NCBI GenBank assembly: GCA_023426125.1
Contig: JAFABI010000109.1
Coordinates: 1-64,000, forward strand
Direction of reading: 5' to 3'
DNA length: 64,000 bases
Source: Bacillota bacterium
GTDB lineage: Bacteria > Bacillota > Clostridia > Acetivibrionales > DTU013
Below the pieces are notes generated by a model that saw only the letters and a program-made list of their open reading frames with translations, was not told the origin of the DNA and did not search any database. Below, piece by piece: positions 26,526 to 35,721 of this stretch (positions are counted from its first letter, which is position 1; each line of letters begins with the position of its first letter). The position numbers were made by a program, and so were the translations under genes.

Positions 26526-27521
26526 TTATTCGGAAAGCGGGCCGCAGCCATGCCGGTAATTTCCCGGAGTTACGCCGTAAAGCTTTTTAAAGGCCGTGCA
26601 GAAATAGTGGTCATTATTATATCCTACTTCCCGTGCGATCTGTGCGATACCCTTATCCGAGCACATAAGCAGACGCTGCGCCTTTCCAAGACGGATCCTG
26701 CTTAAATGATGATTGACGGTATCTCCCGTATGCTTTTTGAAAAGTCTTGCCAGATGGCTGTAGCTCAGATGGACCGAGCTGGAAATATTCCCTGCGTCGA
26801 TTTCCTGAGAATAGTTTTCTTCCACGAACTTGATGGCGTTATTGACAATCTGGTTCTCCAGAAAGTTGTAGTTGATGGCCGCCGGATAAGCTTTTGCGCC
26901 GGTTGAATAGCACCCGGCGATGTTATTCAAAAGCTGGCAGAACTCCAATTGCAGCTGCAGCACTCCGACGCCGGCCCCGGCCATTTTCAGAAGGCCCAGC
27001 ATACTGTCTGCAATGCCGGCTTCGTCTGCTACAGGTTGTGAATGAGCTGTTAAAAGGGCATCCTGTATTCTTGACAGTTCATAACCGCTGTTCTCCTGCT
27101 TTTCATCCTTTTTGCCGTCCAATCCATATTCCCAGCGCAGCGAAAAACCTGTATGCCCGCACCCGGGATCCTGCCGGTGGGAATGATATGTCCCGGGAGG
27201 CATGAGGTAAAAGCTTCCGGCTGTGATTTTCTGCTCCGAATCATTGATGGTGGTATAGGTATAATGGTCGGTTACATAATGGAATTCGAAAAAGGAGTGC
27301 CTGTGCTTGAACACCTTCCATTCGGGGCCGTTGTCCATGAAATGGACGCCCAAAACCCTTATGCTTACTCCGTTGACGCTGATATGCCTGTATGCTATCG
27401 CCTGCAGCCTGTCAAAGCACTGCCTGTAATCATGCAAATCCATTTTTTCCGTATCTCCCATAAAACCTGTCCGCAGATCTTTTTTTATTTCATTATACCT
27501 CATAACGGACAAGATTGACAT
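26526..27521 (-). CDS. AraC family transcriptional regulator
   Basis: A 331-residue regulator. The ATG has AGGGGG five bases upstream. The N-terminal half is an AraC-type cupin (KHRHSFFEFHYVTDHYTYT and GSFYLMPPGTYHSHRQDPG). The C-terminal domain carries the two helix-turn-helix units (IDAGNISSSVHLSYSHLARLFKKH and IAQIAREVGYNNDHYFCTAFKK). It lies about 170 bases upstream of the UroD-like gene on the same strand and is likely to control it. A 77-bp palindromic element separates it from the LacI gene. Confidence 0.92.
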   Translation of the reverse strand: MSILSVMRYNEIKKDLRTGFMGDTEKMDLHDYRQCFDRLQAIAYRHISVNGVSIRVLGVHFMDNGPEWKVFKHRHSFFEFHYVTDHYTYTTINDSEQKITAGSFYLMPPGTYHSHRQDPGCGHTGFSLRWEYGLDGKKDEKQENSGYELSRIQDALLTAHSQPVADEAGIADSMLGLLKMAGAGVGVLQLQLEFCQLLNNIAGCYSTGAKAYPAAINYNFLENQIVNNAIKFVEENYSQEIDAGNISSSVHLSYSHLARLFKKHTGDTVNHHLSRIRLGKAQRLLMCSDKGIAQIAREVGYNNDHYFCTAFKKLYGVTPGNYRHGCGPLSE

Positions 27522-27575
27522 ATCCCCCTATTGCGTGCTCACAGAATTGCACCAGCCGCAGGGATGCAATTCGAG

Positions 27576-27652
27576 TGTAGGGGCGCGCATTGCGCGTCCG
27601 CAAATGCTATCCGCGTCAAATAGCTATCGGACGGCCAGTGGCCGCCCCTACA
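27576..27652. repeat. Full 77-bp palindromic element (TGTAGGGGCG ends)
   Basis: It begins TGTAGGGGCGCGCATTGCGC and ends GGCCAGTGGCCGCCCCTACA. The ten terminal bases are exact inverted repeats, and each end carries its own small palindrome (GCGCATTGCGC and GGCCAGTGGCC). It lies between the AraC and LacI genes and touches the LacI stop region. Confidence 0.85.
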
Positions 27653-28637
27653 AGGAATTTCCTGTCACAATGGTATGCTCCAGCATCATATCGCTAATGT
27701 CCGAATCGCCCCGTATTTGCTTCAACAAGCATTCCAGAGCCTTGACTCCCAGTTCCTCAAAAGGGTAGGATACCGTCGCTAGGGAGGGTTTTACATATCT
27801 TAACACATCGATATTGTCAAAGCCCATCAGACCGATATCCTCAGGTACCGACAGTCCCCTGGCCTCCAGATGCTTGAGGACTTCAAGCGCATAAATGTCG
27901 CTTGAACACAGGATGGCAGTCTTTCTACCATCTTCCAGCTCAATGGAATCCAGCTTCCTGAGATAATCCTTTTCACGGATGATTACAGGCTCCAGGCCGT
28001 CCCCGGCTTCCTTCAGCGCATCGAGATATCCGCCAAGGCGCTGCTCCTGTGCATATATATTTGAATTCTCCCCGTATGCCAGCGGCGGACTTACATAAAT
28101 GATTCTCCCGTATCCTTTGCTTGCCATATGCAGAGCGGCGTCCTTCATCGCCTTGTAATCGTCGATGCCGATAAAGGGGAACTGCCCATGAATTCTGTTG
28201 CCTATGGTGGCAAGGGGAATTTTCAGATCCGCAAGATATTCTCCAAACTCCTTCCCCTTATTCACAGAAAACAAGATCAACCCATCCGCCTGCCGGCTCA
28301 TAAGATGCTCAATGCAGGCCTTTTCGGTGTCCTTGTCTTTAGCCGTCAGGGTCAGATACACAAAATACCCTTGCTGTCTGGCACTGGCTTCAATGGCATT
28401 GGCAAGCTGCGCGAAAAAACGGTTATACAGGTCAAACACGACCAGACCTATCGTCATCGTACAGCCTTTCACAAGGCTGCGCGCAAGAAGATGCGGCCTG
28501 TATCCCAGCTTTTCAGCGGTTTCCAGGATTTTTTCCCTGGTTTTTTCACTGATGCCCGGACGGTTGTTCAAGGCCCTGTCCACCGTGCCCTGTGATACCC
28601 CGCATATTTCGGCAATTACATTGCTTGTTACTTTTAT
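27648..28637 (-). CDS. LacI family transcriptional regulator, apparent ATA start
   Basis: About 329 residues. The helix-turn-helix only becomes complete if translation begins at the ATA at 28637, nine bases after AAAGGA: KVTSNVIAEICGVSQGTVDR, then ALNNRPGISEKTREKILETA and LGYRPHLLARSL. The next standard start, a GTG at 28583, would delete half of the recognition unit. The C-terminal part is the periplasmic-binding-protein-like effector domain (TIGLVVFDLYNRFFAQLANAI, ILCSSDIYALEVLKHLEARG, IGLMGFDNIDVLRYVKPSLA). It lies downstream of the GH116 gene, whose promoter holds an 18-bp palindrome suited to a LacI dimer. It probably senses a glycoside. Confidence 0.85.
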   Translation of the reverse strand: MKVTSNVIAEICGVSQGTVDRALNNRPGISEKTREKILETAEKLGYRPHLLARSLVKGCTMTIGLVVFDLYNRFFAQLANAIEASARQQGYFVYLTLTAKDKDTEKACIEHLMSRQADGLILFSVNKGKEFGEYLADLKIPLATIGNRIHGQFPFIGIDDYKAMKDAALHMASKGYGRIIYVSPPLAYGENSNIYAQEQRLGGYLDALKEAGDGLEPVIIREKDYLRKLDSIELEDGRKTAILCSSDIYALEVLKHLEARGLSVPEDIGLMGFDNIDVLRYVKPSLATVSYPFEELGVKALECLLKQIRGDSDISDMMLEHTIVTGNSL

Positions 28638-28695
28638 GACCGCTCATCCTTTCCAACTAACGTGTGACTCCAGAAAGCTAAAGTCCTTTGGCAAA

Positions 28696-28773
28696 TGTAG
28701 GGGCGGCCATTGACCGTCCGATATCTGTTACCACAGATTGCATTGCTGAGGACGCGCAATACGTGTCCCTATA
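28696..28773. repeat. Diverged copy of the 77-bp palindromic element, reversed
   Basis: It begins TGTAGGGGCGGCCATTGACC and ends GACGCGCAATACGTGTCCCTATA. The ends correspond to the right and left ends of the intact copies, so this copy is in the opposite orientation. It lies between the LacI and GH116 genes. Confidence 0.7.
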
Positions 28774-28817
28774 CTTTTCATCCCCAGGTGCGCCGTCATG
28801 CGGCATGGTATAAAAAT

Positions 28818-31463
28818 TTATCCCTGATTTGTTTTGATCGTCAGATTACCGCCGGCTGTGATCTTCGTGAAGTCATCCAGCAAGATACCTCCGTCGGAAT
28901 ATTTAAAGTTTACGGCACTGCCCGATATCTCCACCGAGTTAATCTGCATACCGCTTGCCAAAGGTATTTTTATTGTTTTGATCTTCAGTTCTCCATACAA
29001 AACCTTCAGCGCTGTCCCTCCGGAGGCCATTTCAACAACGCCCCACCCCGGATCCAGGGACCAGAAGCACCTGAATCCGCCGTCGGTGCCCCTTATGGGA
29101 TTAAAACCGATCATGCCCTTCGCCATATCAAACTCAAACCCGCTGAAGGCGTTTAAAAGCGCATAACTGGCCATGGAGCGGGCATAGTTGCTTCCGCATT
29201 CAATTTCATTCCACGGATTTCTCTTCTCTCCGTCATATCGGTCCCTGACAGCCCGGACGATTTCCAGCCCTTCTTCCACCATACCTTCCTGTATCATATG
29301 GGAGGATACCTGATACTCCGTTCCGCTAAATACTTCCTCTGAATAGGGTACCGGCACCACAGGCTTGTATTTGCCCTCCGGCCATTCGGTAATGACCAAT
29401 CCGGCTTCATCATTCATCGCATAGAGACGGCAGGGATTGAAAAAATTCCTGAAGCTTTTTTTGAAATTATATTTATGGATTGACTCCAGCGCTTTTTTAA
29501 CCTGCCGGTTGTCGAAGATTTCCCCCAGGCCGCACAGGTTGGCATGCCACTGGGCCAAAACCTGGTCCACGATGCAGCCTTCGCCTATCTGGTATTTTAT
29601 CTCGCCTGCTTCGTCGTTCCAGTAAGCTTTTTTCACACCTTCTCCATGGATGGATTCACCTTTTTCATACTTTTCCAGGAGGGTCCTGTCCTTCAAATCG
29701 ATCAACTGCCGGTAATATTCTCCGTTAAAAAGGTTTGCATCAACCCACTTTCTCCCTTTATCAAACAGCTCCATATAATCCCGTGCCTTCGCCTTATCCT
29801 CCAGGTGCTCCGCCATCTCGGCACCTGCCTTCAGTGCAGCCAGGTAAAAGCCGGTAAGCCACGAATTAGGCCCGAACAGTTCCATATCGAGGGTGTGATG
29901 CTGCCTTCCTTCCAGGACACCGTCCCTGTCTGTATCCCATTGGTCACCGTTGGTCGGAGCCCAGGCAAACTCAATACTCTTACATATGGCATCCCAGTTG
30001 GATTTGAGCCATTGGGTATCCCCTGAGATCTTCCAATCCCTGTATGCCTTTATGACCCCTCCGAACTGACCGTCGGCACAGGGCCTGAAGCCGGACCGCT
30101 CCCTTCCCGGCGGCAGCTGCAGCCTGAAACTCATTCCCCCATCCTCACGCTGGTTGTACTTGAAATCCAGATCCCGCATGGACCGTTCAAGCTTTGGAAA
30201 AAGGAACGGCAGCGCATAAGCATAATTCCACACGTGGGTGCAGGAGCCTTCACAGCAGCCCGAGTCGCAGCCGCAGCCCTCAAAGCCGTAGAAAGAGCCA
30301 TCTTCCAGCCTCAGGCAGGTAGGGGTTTTCAAGATGGAGATATTGGCTGATACCGCATCGATTACCTCCACGGGAAGGGTGGATGAAAACAAGGCGTTTT
30401 TAAATGCAAGGGTGTCCTTGTAAAGCCTGTTCCAATTTTTAAGACTGTAAACAGCTGCAGCCGTTGAGTTCTCAAATACGGATGCATAATAGTTTTTCCA
30501 AAGCTTCGGTTTTTGCGTACTGCAGTCGCAGCCACCACCGTCGCATTTCTCAGGATTCCAATAGTTGGTGCAGTTTGGAAAGCTCCAGGCAATAACAAAC
30601 CTTGCCTTTCCCTTCGCCCCCGGGCTCAGGGTTATATGGGCCGCAAGGGTGGATACCTCATCTCCTGCAGGTTTTTTATCTTTTGCTTCCGGCTCTATGG
30701 GATAATTCCTGTTTTTGAATTTCCCGGCGACGGCAAAATCTCTCCAGTATATCCCCAGGCTGTCAAACCAACTGCCCCTGAACCAATACTCCTGGTAGCT
30801 GATATCTGCAGCGTCACAGGCCGCGCACATATCACCACAGCCTGTACTGTCCCTGTCCTGGCCCAGAGCTGCAGCTTTTATCAAATGAATGTCACCGGTT
30901 TTCTCATACTTGTTGTACGGTATCCCTTCCTTCAGGGGATTGTTCAAAGAAAGGGCTATGGTATATGTAACAGCTTTGTCCAGCGTATTTTCAACCTCCA
31001 CCTCGAAAAATGCGGCAGGTATGCTGGAATCCCTGTCATTTAAAGGAATCAGCGGATTGAAGGCATTCAGCCCAACCTTGCCGGGGAATTTCTCATCCAG
31101 GAACTTCACCGCGGCAAAGGGGTACTCGCCTTGAAAGACTACCTCCCGGAAATGAGGCACTCCGGCCATTGTAGCCCGCTGCGGTCCGAAACCGAAGCTG
31201 GAATACATGCCCCTGCTCAAATCTCCGGAATAAGGCGGATGCAAATCGCCGTTCATCACCCTGGCATCCAGCAGCTTCCCCTCCGCTTCAGCCTTGATGG
31301 AAAAATGGCTGAATCCGTTGGTTGATCCCTTATTCGGCCTGTTAAATATCTCCCAGTCGACGAGCCTCCCGTTTCCCGACAGCCCTATACAGCCTGAACC
31401 AATTCCGCCCAACGGAAACGAGATCTCCCTGGTCCTGGAACCCTGATAAGTAAAGTCTTTCAT
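28818..31463 (-). CDS. GH116-type (DUF608) glycoside hydrolase
   Basis: An 881-residue enzyme when started at the ATG at 31463, nine bases after GAGG. The N-terminal beta-sandwich (REISFPLGGIGSGCIGLSGNG) and the C-terminal (alpha/alpha)6 barrel are those of GH116 enzymes, which act as beta-glucosidases, beta-xylosidases or N-acetylglucosaminidases. Likely catalytic residues by analogy are the Glu in CCEGSCTHVWNY near residue 400 and the Asp in HTLDMELFGPNSW near residue 525. Cys clusters (CDGGGCDC and GCGCDSGCCEGSC) are notable. No signal peptide, so it acts on imported sugars. A LacI operator-like palindrome lies at its promoter. Confidence 0.88.
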   Translation of the reverse strand: MKDFTYQGSRTREISFPLGGIGSGCIGLSGNGRLVDWEIFNRPNKGSTNGFSHFSIKAEAEGKLLDARVMNGDLHPPYSGDLSRGMYSSFGFGPQRATMAGVPHFREVVFQGEYPFAAVKFLDEKFPGKVGLNAFNPLIPLNDRDSSIPAAFFEVEVENTLDKAVTYTIALSLNNPLKEGIPYNKYEKTGDIHLIKAAALGQDRDSTGCGDMCAACDAADISYQEYWFRGSWFDSLGIYWRDFAVAGKFKNRNYPIEPEAKDKKPAGDEVSTLAAHITLSPGAKGKARFVIAWSFPNCTNYWNPEKCDGGGCDCSTQKPKLWKNYYASVFENSTAAAVYSLKNWNRLYKDTLAFKNALFSSTLPVEVIDAVSANISILKTPTCLRLEDGSFYGFEGCGCDSGCCEGSCTHVWNYAYALPFLFPKLERSMRDLDFKYNQREDGGMSFRLQLPPGRERSGFRPCADGQFGGVIKAYRDWKISGDTQWLKSNWDAICKSIEFAWAPTNGDQWDTDRDGVLEGRQHHTLDMELFGPNSWLTGFYLAALKAGAEMAEHLEDKAKARDYMELFDKGRKWVDANLFNGEYYRQLIDLKDRTLLEKYEKGESIHGEGVKKAYWNDEAGEIKYQIGEGCIVDQVLAQWHANLCGLGEIFDNRQVKKALESIHKYNFKKSFRNFFNPCRLYAMNDEAGLVITEWPEGKYKPVVPVPYSEEVFSGTEYQVSSHMIQEGMVEEGLEIVRAVRDRYDGEKRNPWNEIECGSNYARSMASYALLNAFSGFEFDMAKGMIGFNPIRGTDGGFRCFWSLDPGWGVVEMASGGTALKVLYGELKIKTIKIPLASGMQINSVEISGSAVNFKYSDGGILLDDFTKITAGGNLTIKTNQG

Positions 31464-31488
31464 ATGAATATACCTCACTATATGCAAC

Positions 31489-31506
31489 ATCGTGTACGTA
31501 CACGAT
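31489..31506. promoter_or_regulatory. Perfect 18-bp palindrome, likely LacI operator
   Basis: ATCGTGTACGTACACGAT is exactly self-complementary. It starts two bases downstream of the -10 box of the GH116 promoter, so bound repressor would block initiation. The downstream LacI gene is the obvious candidate. Confidence 0.8.
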
Positions 31507-31508
31507 CA

Positions 31509-31537
31509 ACTATATCATGATCTGCTTCACATGTAAA
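31509..31537 (-). promoter_or_regulatory. Promoter of the GH116 gene
   Basis: On the minus strand TTTACA (31532-31537) and TATAGT (31509-31514) are 17 bases apart, directly upstream of the 18-bp palindrome. Confidence 0.75.
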
Positions 31538-31592
31538 CAGGAGTACTTGGCGGTCTTCAATTCGTAATTTGAACCACACCCCTTTTACCATG

Positions 31593-31985
31593 CTATACTT
31601 TGCCTAGAATCGGGTCCAGGCACTGCTTCACTTCTGTGCCGTATGATGCATATAACTGAATAAACTCCAGGAAGCCGAAGATTCCAAAGTATTGCCCTAA
31701 ATAAATGATCACGGATTTTGGCCCAGTCCCTATATACTTTTTAATGTCTACAGGCAAGCTTTTCCCTGTATATTCCTGCCCTTCTTCCATTCCTTTGTAC
31801 AGTTGGAAAAATAAATAGCCTATCAAGACCATGACAACATGAAATGCTATAAAATTGTGCTTTGTACTCCTAAAATCTTCAATTTTCCAAAAATCCTTGA
31901 CTATTTTGAGCCGAAAAGTACATCTATGTTTCTGAAACTTGAATATTACTAACTTCGGAAATATAATGGAGTAAAAATGCAACAA
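31593..31985 (-). pseudogene. C-terminal fragment of a DDE transposase
   Basis: A 130-residue frame whose middle, LKIVKDFWKIEDFRSTKHNF followed by HVVMVLIGYLFFQLYKGMEE and EYTGKSLPVDIKKY, resembles the end of the catalytic domain of an IS4-related transposase (the glutamate region and following helices). The N-terminal two thirds, including the first two catalytic Asp, is missing, and no terminal repeats are obvious. It is an inactive insertion-sequence remnant. Confidence 0.55.
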
Positions 31986-31993
31986 GGGATTGG

Positions 31994-32268
31994 TTGGAAT
32001 ACATCAGCGCAAGAGAAGCGGCGGAAAAATGGGAATCACCAGCCGTATGGCCGGGTATCACGGTGCTAACGGAAGGATTAAAGGAGCACAAAAAACAGGA
32101 AACATGTGGGTTGTTCCCATGGATGCCCCGAAGCCTGACGACTTGCGAAAGAAAAACAAGGAAGTATGGATATTATCTTCACCATTCAATTTCCAATGGG
32201 GGGATGCCGGCAAAGCTGTTATTATGAAAATCCGTTTAGCGGTGGTTAAGTGGTGGGCGGTAAAGTAA
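31994..32268 (+). pseudogene. Frameshifted small helix-turn-helix protein
   Basis: The start EYISAREAAEKW lies in one frame and the continuation GRIKGAQKTGNMWVVPMDAP with KPDDLRKKNK in another. Together they match the small excisionase-like DNA-binding proteins of the pattern EY.SA.EAA..WGIS.RRV..L...GRI.GA.K.G..W.IP.DA.KP.D. At least one frameshift lies between about 32030 and 32085. Such genes are often found near mobile elements, in line with the transposase fragment next door. Confidence 0.65.
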
Positions 32269-32301
32269 TAAATAAGAAAAAAAGACAAAGAAGGTGATGC
32301 A

Positions 32302-35300
32302 GTGAAAGAAAAAATAAATAAGAAACGGCTGATCATACTGCTTGTCAGTATACTTTTCTGTGTGACCCTCCTTGTTGGCGCTTTTGCTTTTTCAGGAAGA
32401 GATACCAGCCGGGTGCACCCTGAAAAAGGCGTGCTTGATCTGCGAAACTGGCAGCCGGAGCAGAAAGGGTTTCTTAGTCTCAGCGGCGAATGGGACTTTT
32501 ATTGGGAGAGCCTTCAGACTGTCCGGGAGTTGAAAACAGGAACTTCTGCTCCCGATGTGACAGTGAACATGCCTATGGTCTGGAATCGTTATCGGATAAA
32601 CGGCAAAAACCTGCCAGGCTTTGGTTACGGCACCTATGTGCTGAAGGTCATGAATGCACCGCAGGGCCGGCCGTTGGCCCTGCGTATTCCCACCTTCTCC
32701 ACGGCGTATGAATTATACACAGATGATACGTTGCTTGCGTCCAATGGAATAGTGGGAACGGATGCGCAGCAGTCCACGCCGTGGTACCGGCCGTATACTG
32801 TGGAATTTACGCCTGGAAGTTCTACGTTTTATATCATCGTCCATGTTTCCAACTTTGTGTATTCCCGCGGAGGTATGTGGTATACCCCCAATCTGGGCAC
32901 GCCGGAGCAGATTCAAAACGCGGATAGGGCTATTGTTAATAAAGATCTGCTTTTAACGGGCGCTCTCATGGTAATGGCCTTTTATTACCTTAACATTTTC
33001 CTGCTGCGCCGGGAGGATAGGAGCAGCCTGTACTATGTGCTAATGTGCCTGACGGTTGCTTTGCGAACGATGGTATTCGGGGATTACCTGATTTACAGGG
33101 CCGTTCCTTTTATCACTTACCGCGCTATTGTTGCCATTGAATATTTGACAGTACTCTGGTTCCCCATTTTTTCCGCCTATATGCTCGGGGAACTGTTCCC
33201 GGAAGAACGTTCCAAAAAAATTCTGCGAGCCTTTGCTGTGTATGCGGCAGGCATGTCGCTGATTTTCCTGTTTACCCCCATCGTCTTTTTTACAAAGCTG
33301 GTGTATGTGCTGGACATCGCTGCCTTGATCATAGGCGCCTATCCCATTCTTTGCGCCACCCGGGCTTTCCTGAACGGTAAAAAGGATGCGATGACCGTAC
33401 TGCTTGGGACATTGCCGGTTATTGTGAGTGCCACACACGACATGCTGTATCAGAATAACCGCATCAACAGCAGTATAGGCGAGTTGGTGTCCGTAGGGCT
33501 GTTCCTTCTGCTGCTGATGCAATCCTTTGTTCTGGCAAGGCGTTCCGCAGAGGCCTTCCGAAGTGTCAGCGTCCTCTCCCAAAAGCTCCTGAGAATGGAC
33601 AAAATCAAGGACGAGTTCCTCGCCAACACCTCCCATGAGCTTCGCACGCCGCTGAGCGGAATCCTGGGCATTACGGAGGCTATGATGAAAGGAAGCGACG
33701 GAGAACTGAACAGCCGCCAGAAGCAGAACCTTTCCATCATTGCAGGCAGTAGCAGGAGGCTCGCCAATCTGGTCAATGACATCCTGGACTACGCAAAGAT
33801 GAAGAACGGCGATATCCTGCTCCATATCCGGCCGATACAGATAGAAGGACTGATTCATACCGTTGTAAGCGTCTTTCAGCAACTGAGCCGGTCAAAGGAA
33901 TACGAAGTAATTTCCGATATTCCGGATGGACTGCCCCCCGTGCTGGCGGATGAAAACCGGGTGGTGCAGATTCTCTATAACCTTGTAGGAAACGCGGTGA
34001 AATTTACAGTCAGAGGCTGCGTAAAGATTTCAGCGGGAAAAACGGGAGATATGGTGGAGGTATGCGTCAGTGATACGGGGGAAGGCATTCCGGAGGACAA
34101 GCTCACGGATATCTTTAAATCCTTTGAGCAGGTAGACACCTCCCTGACCCGCAGGCATGGGGGGACAGGCCTGGGCCTTCCCATCACGAAGCATCTTGTA
34201 GAATTGCAGGGCGGCACCATCCGGGTGGAATCCCATCCGGGGGCAGGCTCCCGGTTCTACTTCACGCTGCCGGTAGCCGATACAGCCCTGATAGCGGCAG
34301 AGCCTGCCCCGGAAGAAAGCGATCCGGACCATATGGTACAGGATTTGTCTGCAACCCTTGAGACAATCAGGATGGAAACATCGGAAGGAAGCATTCAAGT
34401 CCTCCTGGTGGATGATGATGCGGTCAATTTACAGGCTGCCGCGTCCATCCTCCGGCTGGACGGCTATGGCGTCACCGTGGCAGGCAGCGGAAAGGCCGCT
34501 CTTGCAGAGCTTACAAAGTCCGTAGACTTTTCCGTGATGATATTGGACGTGATGATGCCGGAAATGTCCGGCTATGAGGTGTGCCGGAAACTGCGTGAAA
34601 ACCGCTCGAATTTTGAACTGCCTGTGCTGATGTTGACCGCAAGAGCTTCTACGGAGGATATGGTCATGGGCTTTGAGGCCGGAGCCAACGACTACCTTCC
34701 CAAGCCATATGAGCCGGAGGAACTGCTGGCAAGGGTCAGGACGCTGGCGGGTCTGAAGGCTTCGGTGGATAAGGCCATGGCAGCGGAAACCGCCTTTATG
34801 CAGGCACAGATCAAGCCACATTTTCTGTTCAATACCTTAAACGCCATTTCCTCCCTGTGTGACAGTGATCCGAGCCGCGCTCAGCAGCTGATCGACGAAT
34901 TTTCCAACTATCTGCGCCAGAGCTTTGATTTTAAAAGCCTTGAAACCCATGTGCCCATAGAAAAAGAGCTTAACCTCGTAGATTCCTATGTAGAGATAGA
35001 AAGGGCGCGGTTCGGAGATAAGCTCCGGGTGGAATTTGATGTTGACAGAACCATAAAGACAAAGATTCCCCTCCTTTCCATACAGCCGTTGGTGGAGAAT
35101 GCCGTCAGCCACGGACTCCGAAAAAAAGGCGGAGGCGGTACGGTTGTCATATCGGTAAAGGAGGCGCCGCAAGGTGTGTGTGTGTCGGTGGAGGATGACG
35201 GCAAGGGGATAGCGCCGGAGGAATTGGAGACGCTGCTCACGCCGGGTGCGGGGCGCGGCATCGGCCTATGGAATATCGATAAAAGATTGAAAAAGCTGTC

Positions 35301-35385
35301 CGGAAAAGGGCTTACCATCGAAAGCGCACCCGGTAAAGGGACAAAAGTTTCCTATATCATTCCTTCGGAGGTGGTTTTAAGTTGA
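32302..35385 (+). CDS. Hybrid sensor kinase with 7TM sensor, two kinase modules and a receiver
   Basis: A 1027-residue protein with a GTG start and GAAGGTGAT upstream. In order: an N-terminal membrane anchor (10-30); an extracellular 7TMR-DISM-like beta domain (LSLSGEWDFYWE...); seven membrane helices (about 210-405); a HisKA domain with SHELRTPLSGILGI near residue 445; an ATPase domain with DTGEGIPEDK and GGTGLGLPITKHL; a receiver with the Asp in VMILDVMMPEMSG near residue 749; and a second, LytS-type kinase with QIKPHFLFNTLNAI near residue 837 and its own ATPase (GRGIGLWNIDKRL). Two different phospho-accepting histidine modules in one chain are unusual. It overlaps the broken response regulator by four bases. 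Confidence 0.9.
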   Translation: MKEKINKKRLIILLVSILFCVTLLVGAFAFSGRDTSRVHPEKGVLDLRNWQPEQKGFLSLSGEWDFYWESLQTVRELKTGTSAPDVTVNMPMVWNRYRINGKNLPGFGYGTYVLKVMNAPQGRPLALRIPTFSTAYELYTDDTLLASNGIVGTDAQQSTPWYRPYTVEFTPGSSTFYIIVHVSNFVYSRGGMWYTPNLGTPEQIQNADRAIVNKDLLLTGALMVMAFYYLNIFLLRREDRSSLYYVLMCLTVALRTMVFGDYLIYRAVPFITYRAIVAIEYLTVLWFPIFSAYMLGELFPEERSKKILRAFAVYAAGMSLIFLFTPIVFFTKLVYVLDIAALIIGAYPILCATRAFLNGKKDAMTVLLGTLPVIVSATHDMLYQNNRINSSIGELVSVGLFLLLLMQSFVLARRSAEAFRSVSVLSQKLLRMDKIKDEFLANTSHELRTPLSGILGITEAMMKGSDGELNSRQKQNLSIIAGSSRRLANLVNDILDYAKMKNGDILLHIRPIQIEGLIHTVVSVFQQLSRSKEYEVISDIPDGLPPVLADENRVVQILYNLVGNAVKFTVRGCVKISAGKTGDMVEVCVSDTGEGIPEDKLTDIFKSFEQVDTSLTRRHGGTGLGLPITKHLVELQGGTIRVESHPGAGSRFYFTLPVADTALIAAEPAPEESDPDHMVQDLSATLETIRMETSEGSIQVLLVDDDAVNLQAAASILRLDGYGVTVAGSGKAALAELTKSVDFSVMILDVMMPEMSGYEVCRKLRENRSNFELPVLMLTARASTEDMVMGFEAGANDYLPKPYEPEELLARVRTLAGLKASVDKAMAAETAFMQAQIKPHFLFNTLNAISSLCDSDPSRAQQLIDEFSNYLRQSFDFKSLETHVPIEKELNLVDSYVEIERARFGDKLRVEFDVDRTIKTKIPLLSIQPLVENAVSHGLRKKGGGGTVVISVKEAPQGVCVSVEDDGKGIAPEELETLLTPGAGRGIGLWNIDKRLKKLSGKGLTIESAPGKGTKVSYIIPSEVVLS

Positions 35386-35682
35386 TAAAAGTTATTATTG
35401 CAGATGATGAGCCCCTTTCTCTCGACAAGCTAAAAAAGCTACTTACAAACAGCGGGCTGGCGGAGGTGGCGGGAAGGTTTACGGTACCGCTGGAGACACT
35501 GGCATTTCTTGAAGAAAGCAAGGTGGACGCCGTGTTCCTGGATATCGAAATGCCGGACATGGACGGCATTGAGCTTTCAAGCCGTATCCTGGGCCTACAG
35601 GGGGAACGTTTCCGTTGTTTTTGTAACGGCTTCCTGTCATGATACCCCATATTGCATTGTTATGGCTTCCGATTACGCCTGA
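35382..35682 (+). pseudogene. Truncated, frameshifted LytTR-type response regulator
   Basis: The receiver domain is normal at first (IKVIIADDEPLSLDKLKKLL; Asp in AVFLDIEMPDMDGIELSSRI near residue 53). In the original frame it runs into a wrong tail and stops at 35642. One frame over, the expected receiver text continues as NVSVVFVTASCHDTPYCIVM before a TGA at 35682, which places a frameshift in the GGGGG run near 35600. The LytTR DNA-binding domain is missing altogether. The partner kinase upstream is intact and is therefore probably an orphan. Confidence 0.85.
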
Positions 35683-35721
35683 TAACCAAGTAAGGGCGAT
35701 ACCGAACAGGAGGGTTCGGTA

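Noticed and set aside
27648..28583. LacI gene starting at the GTG at 28583
   Set aside because: That start loses half of the DNA-binding domain, while the family pattern continues upstream in frame to the ATA.
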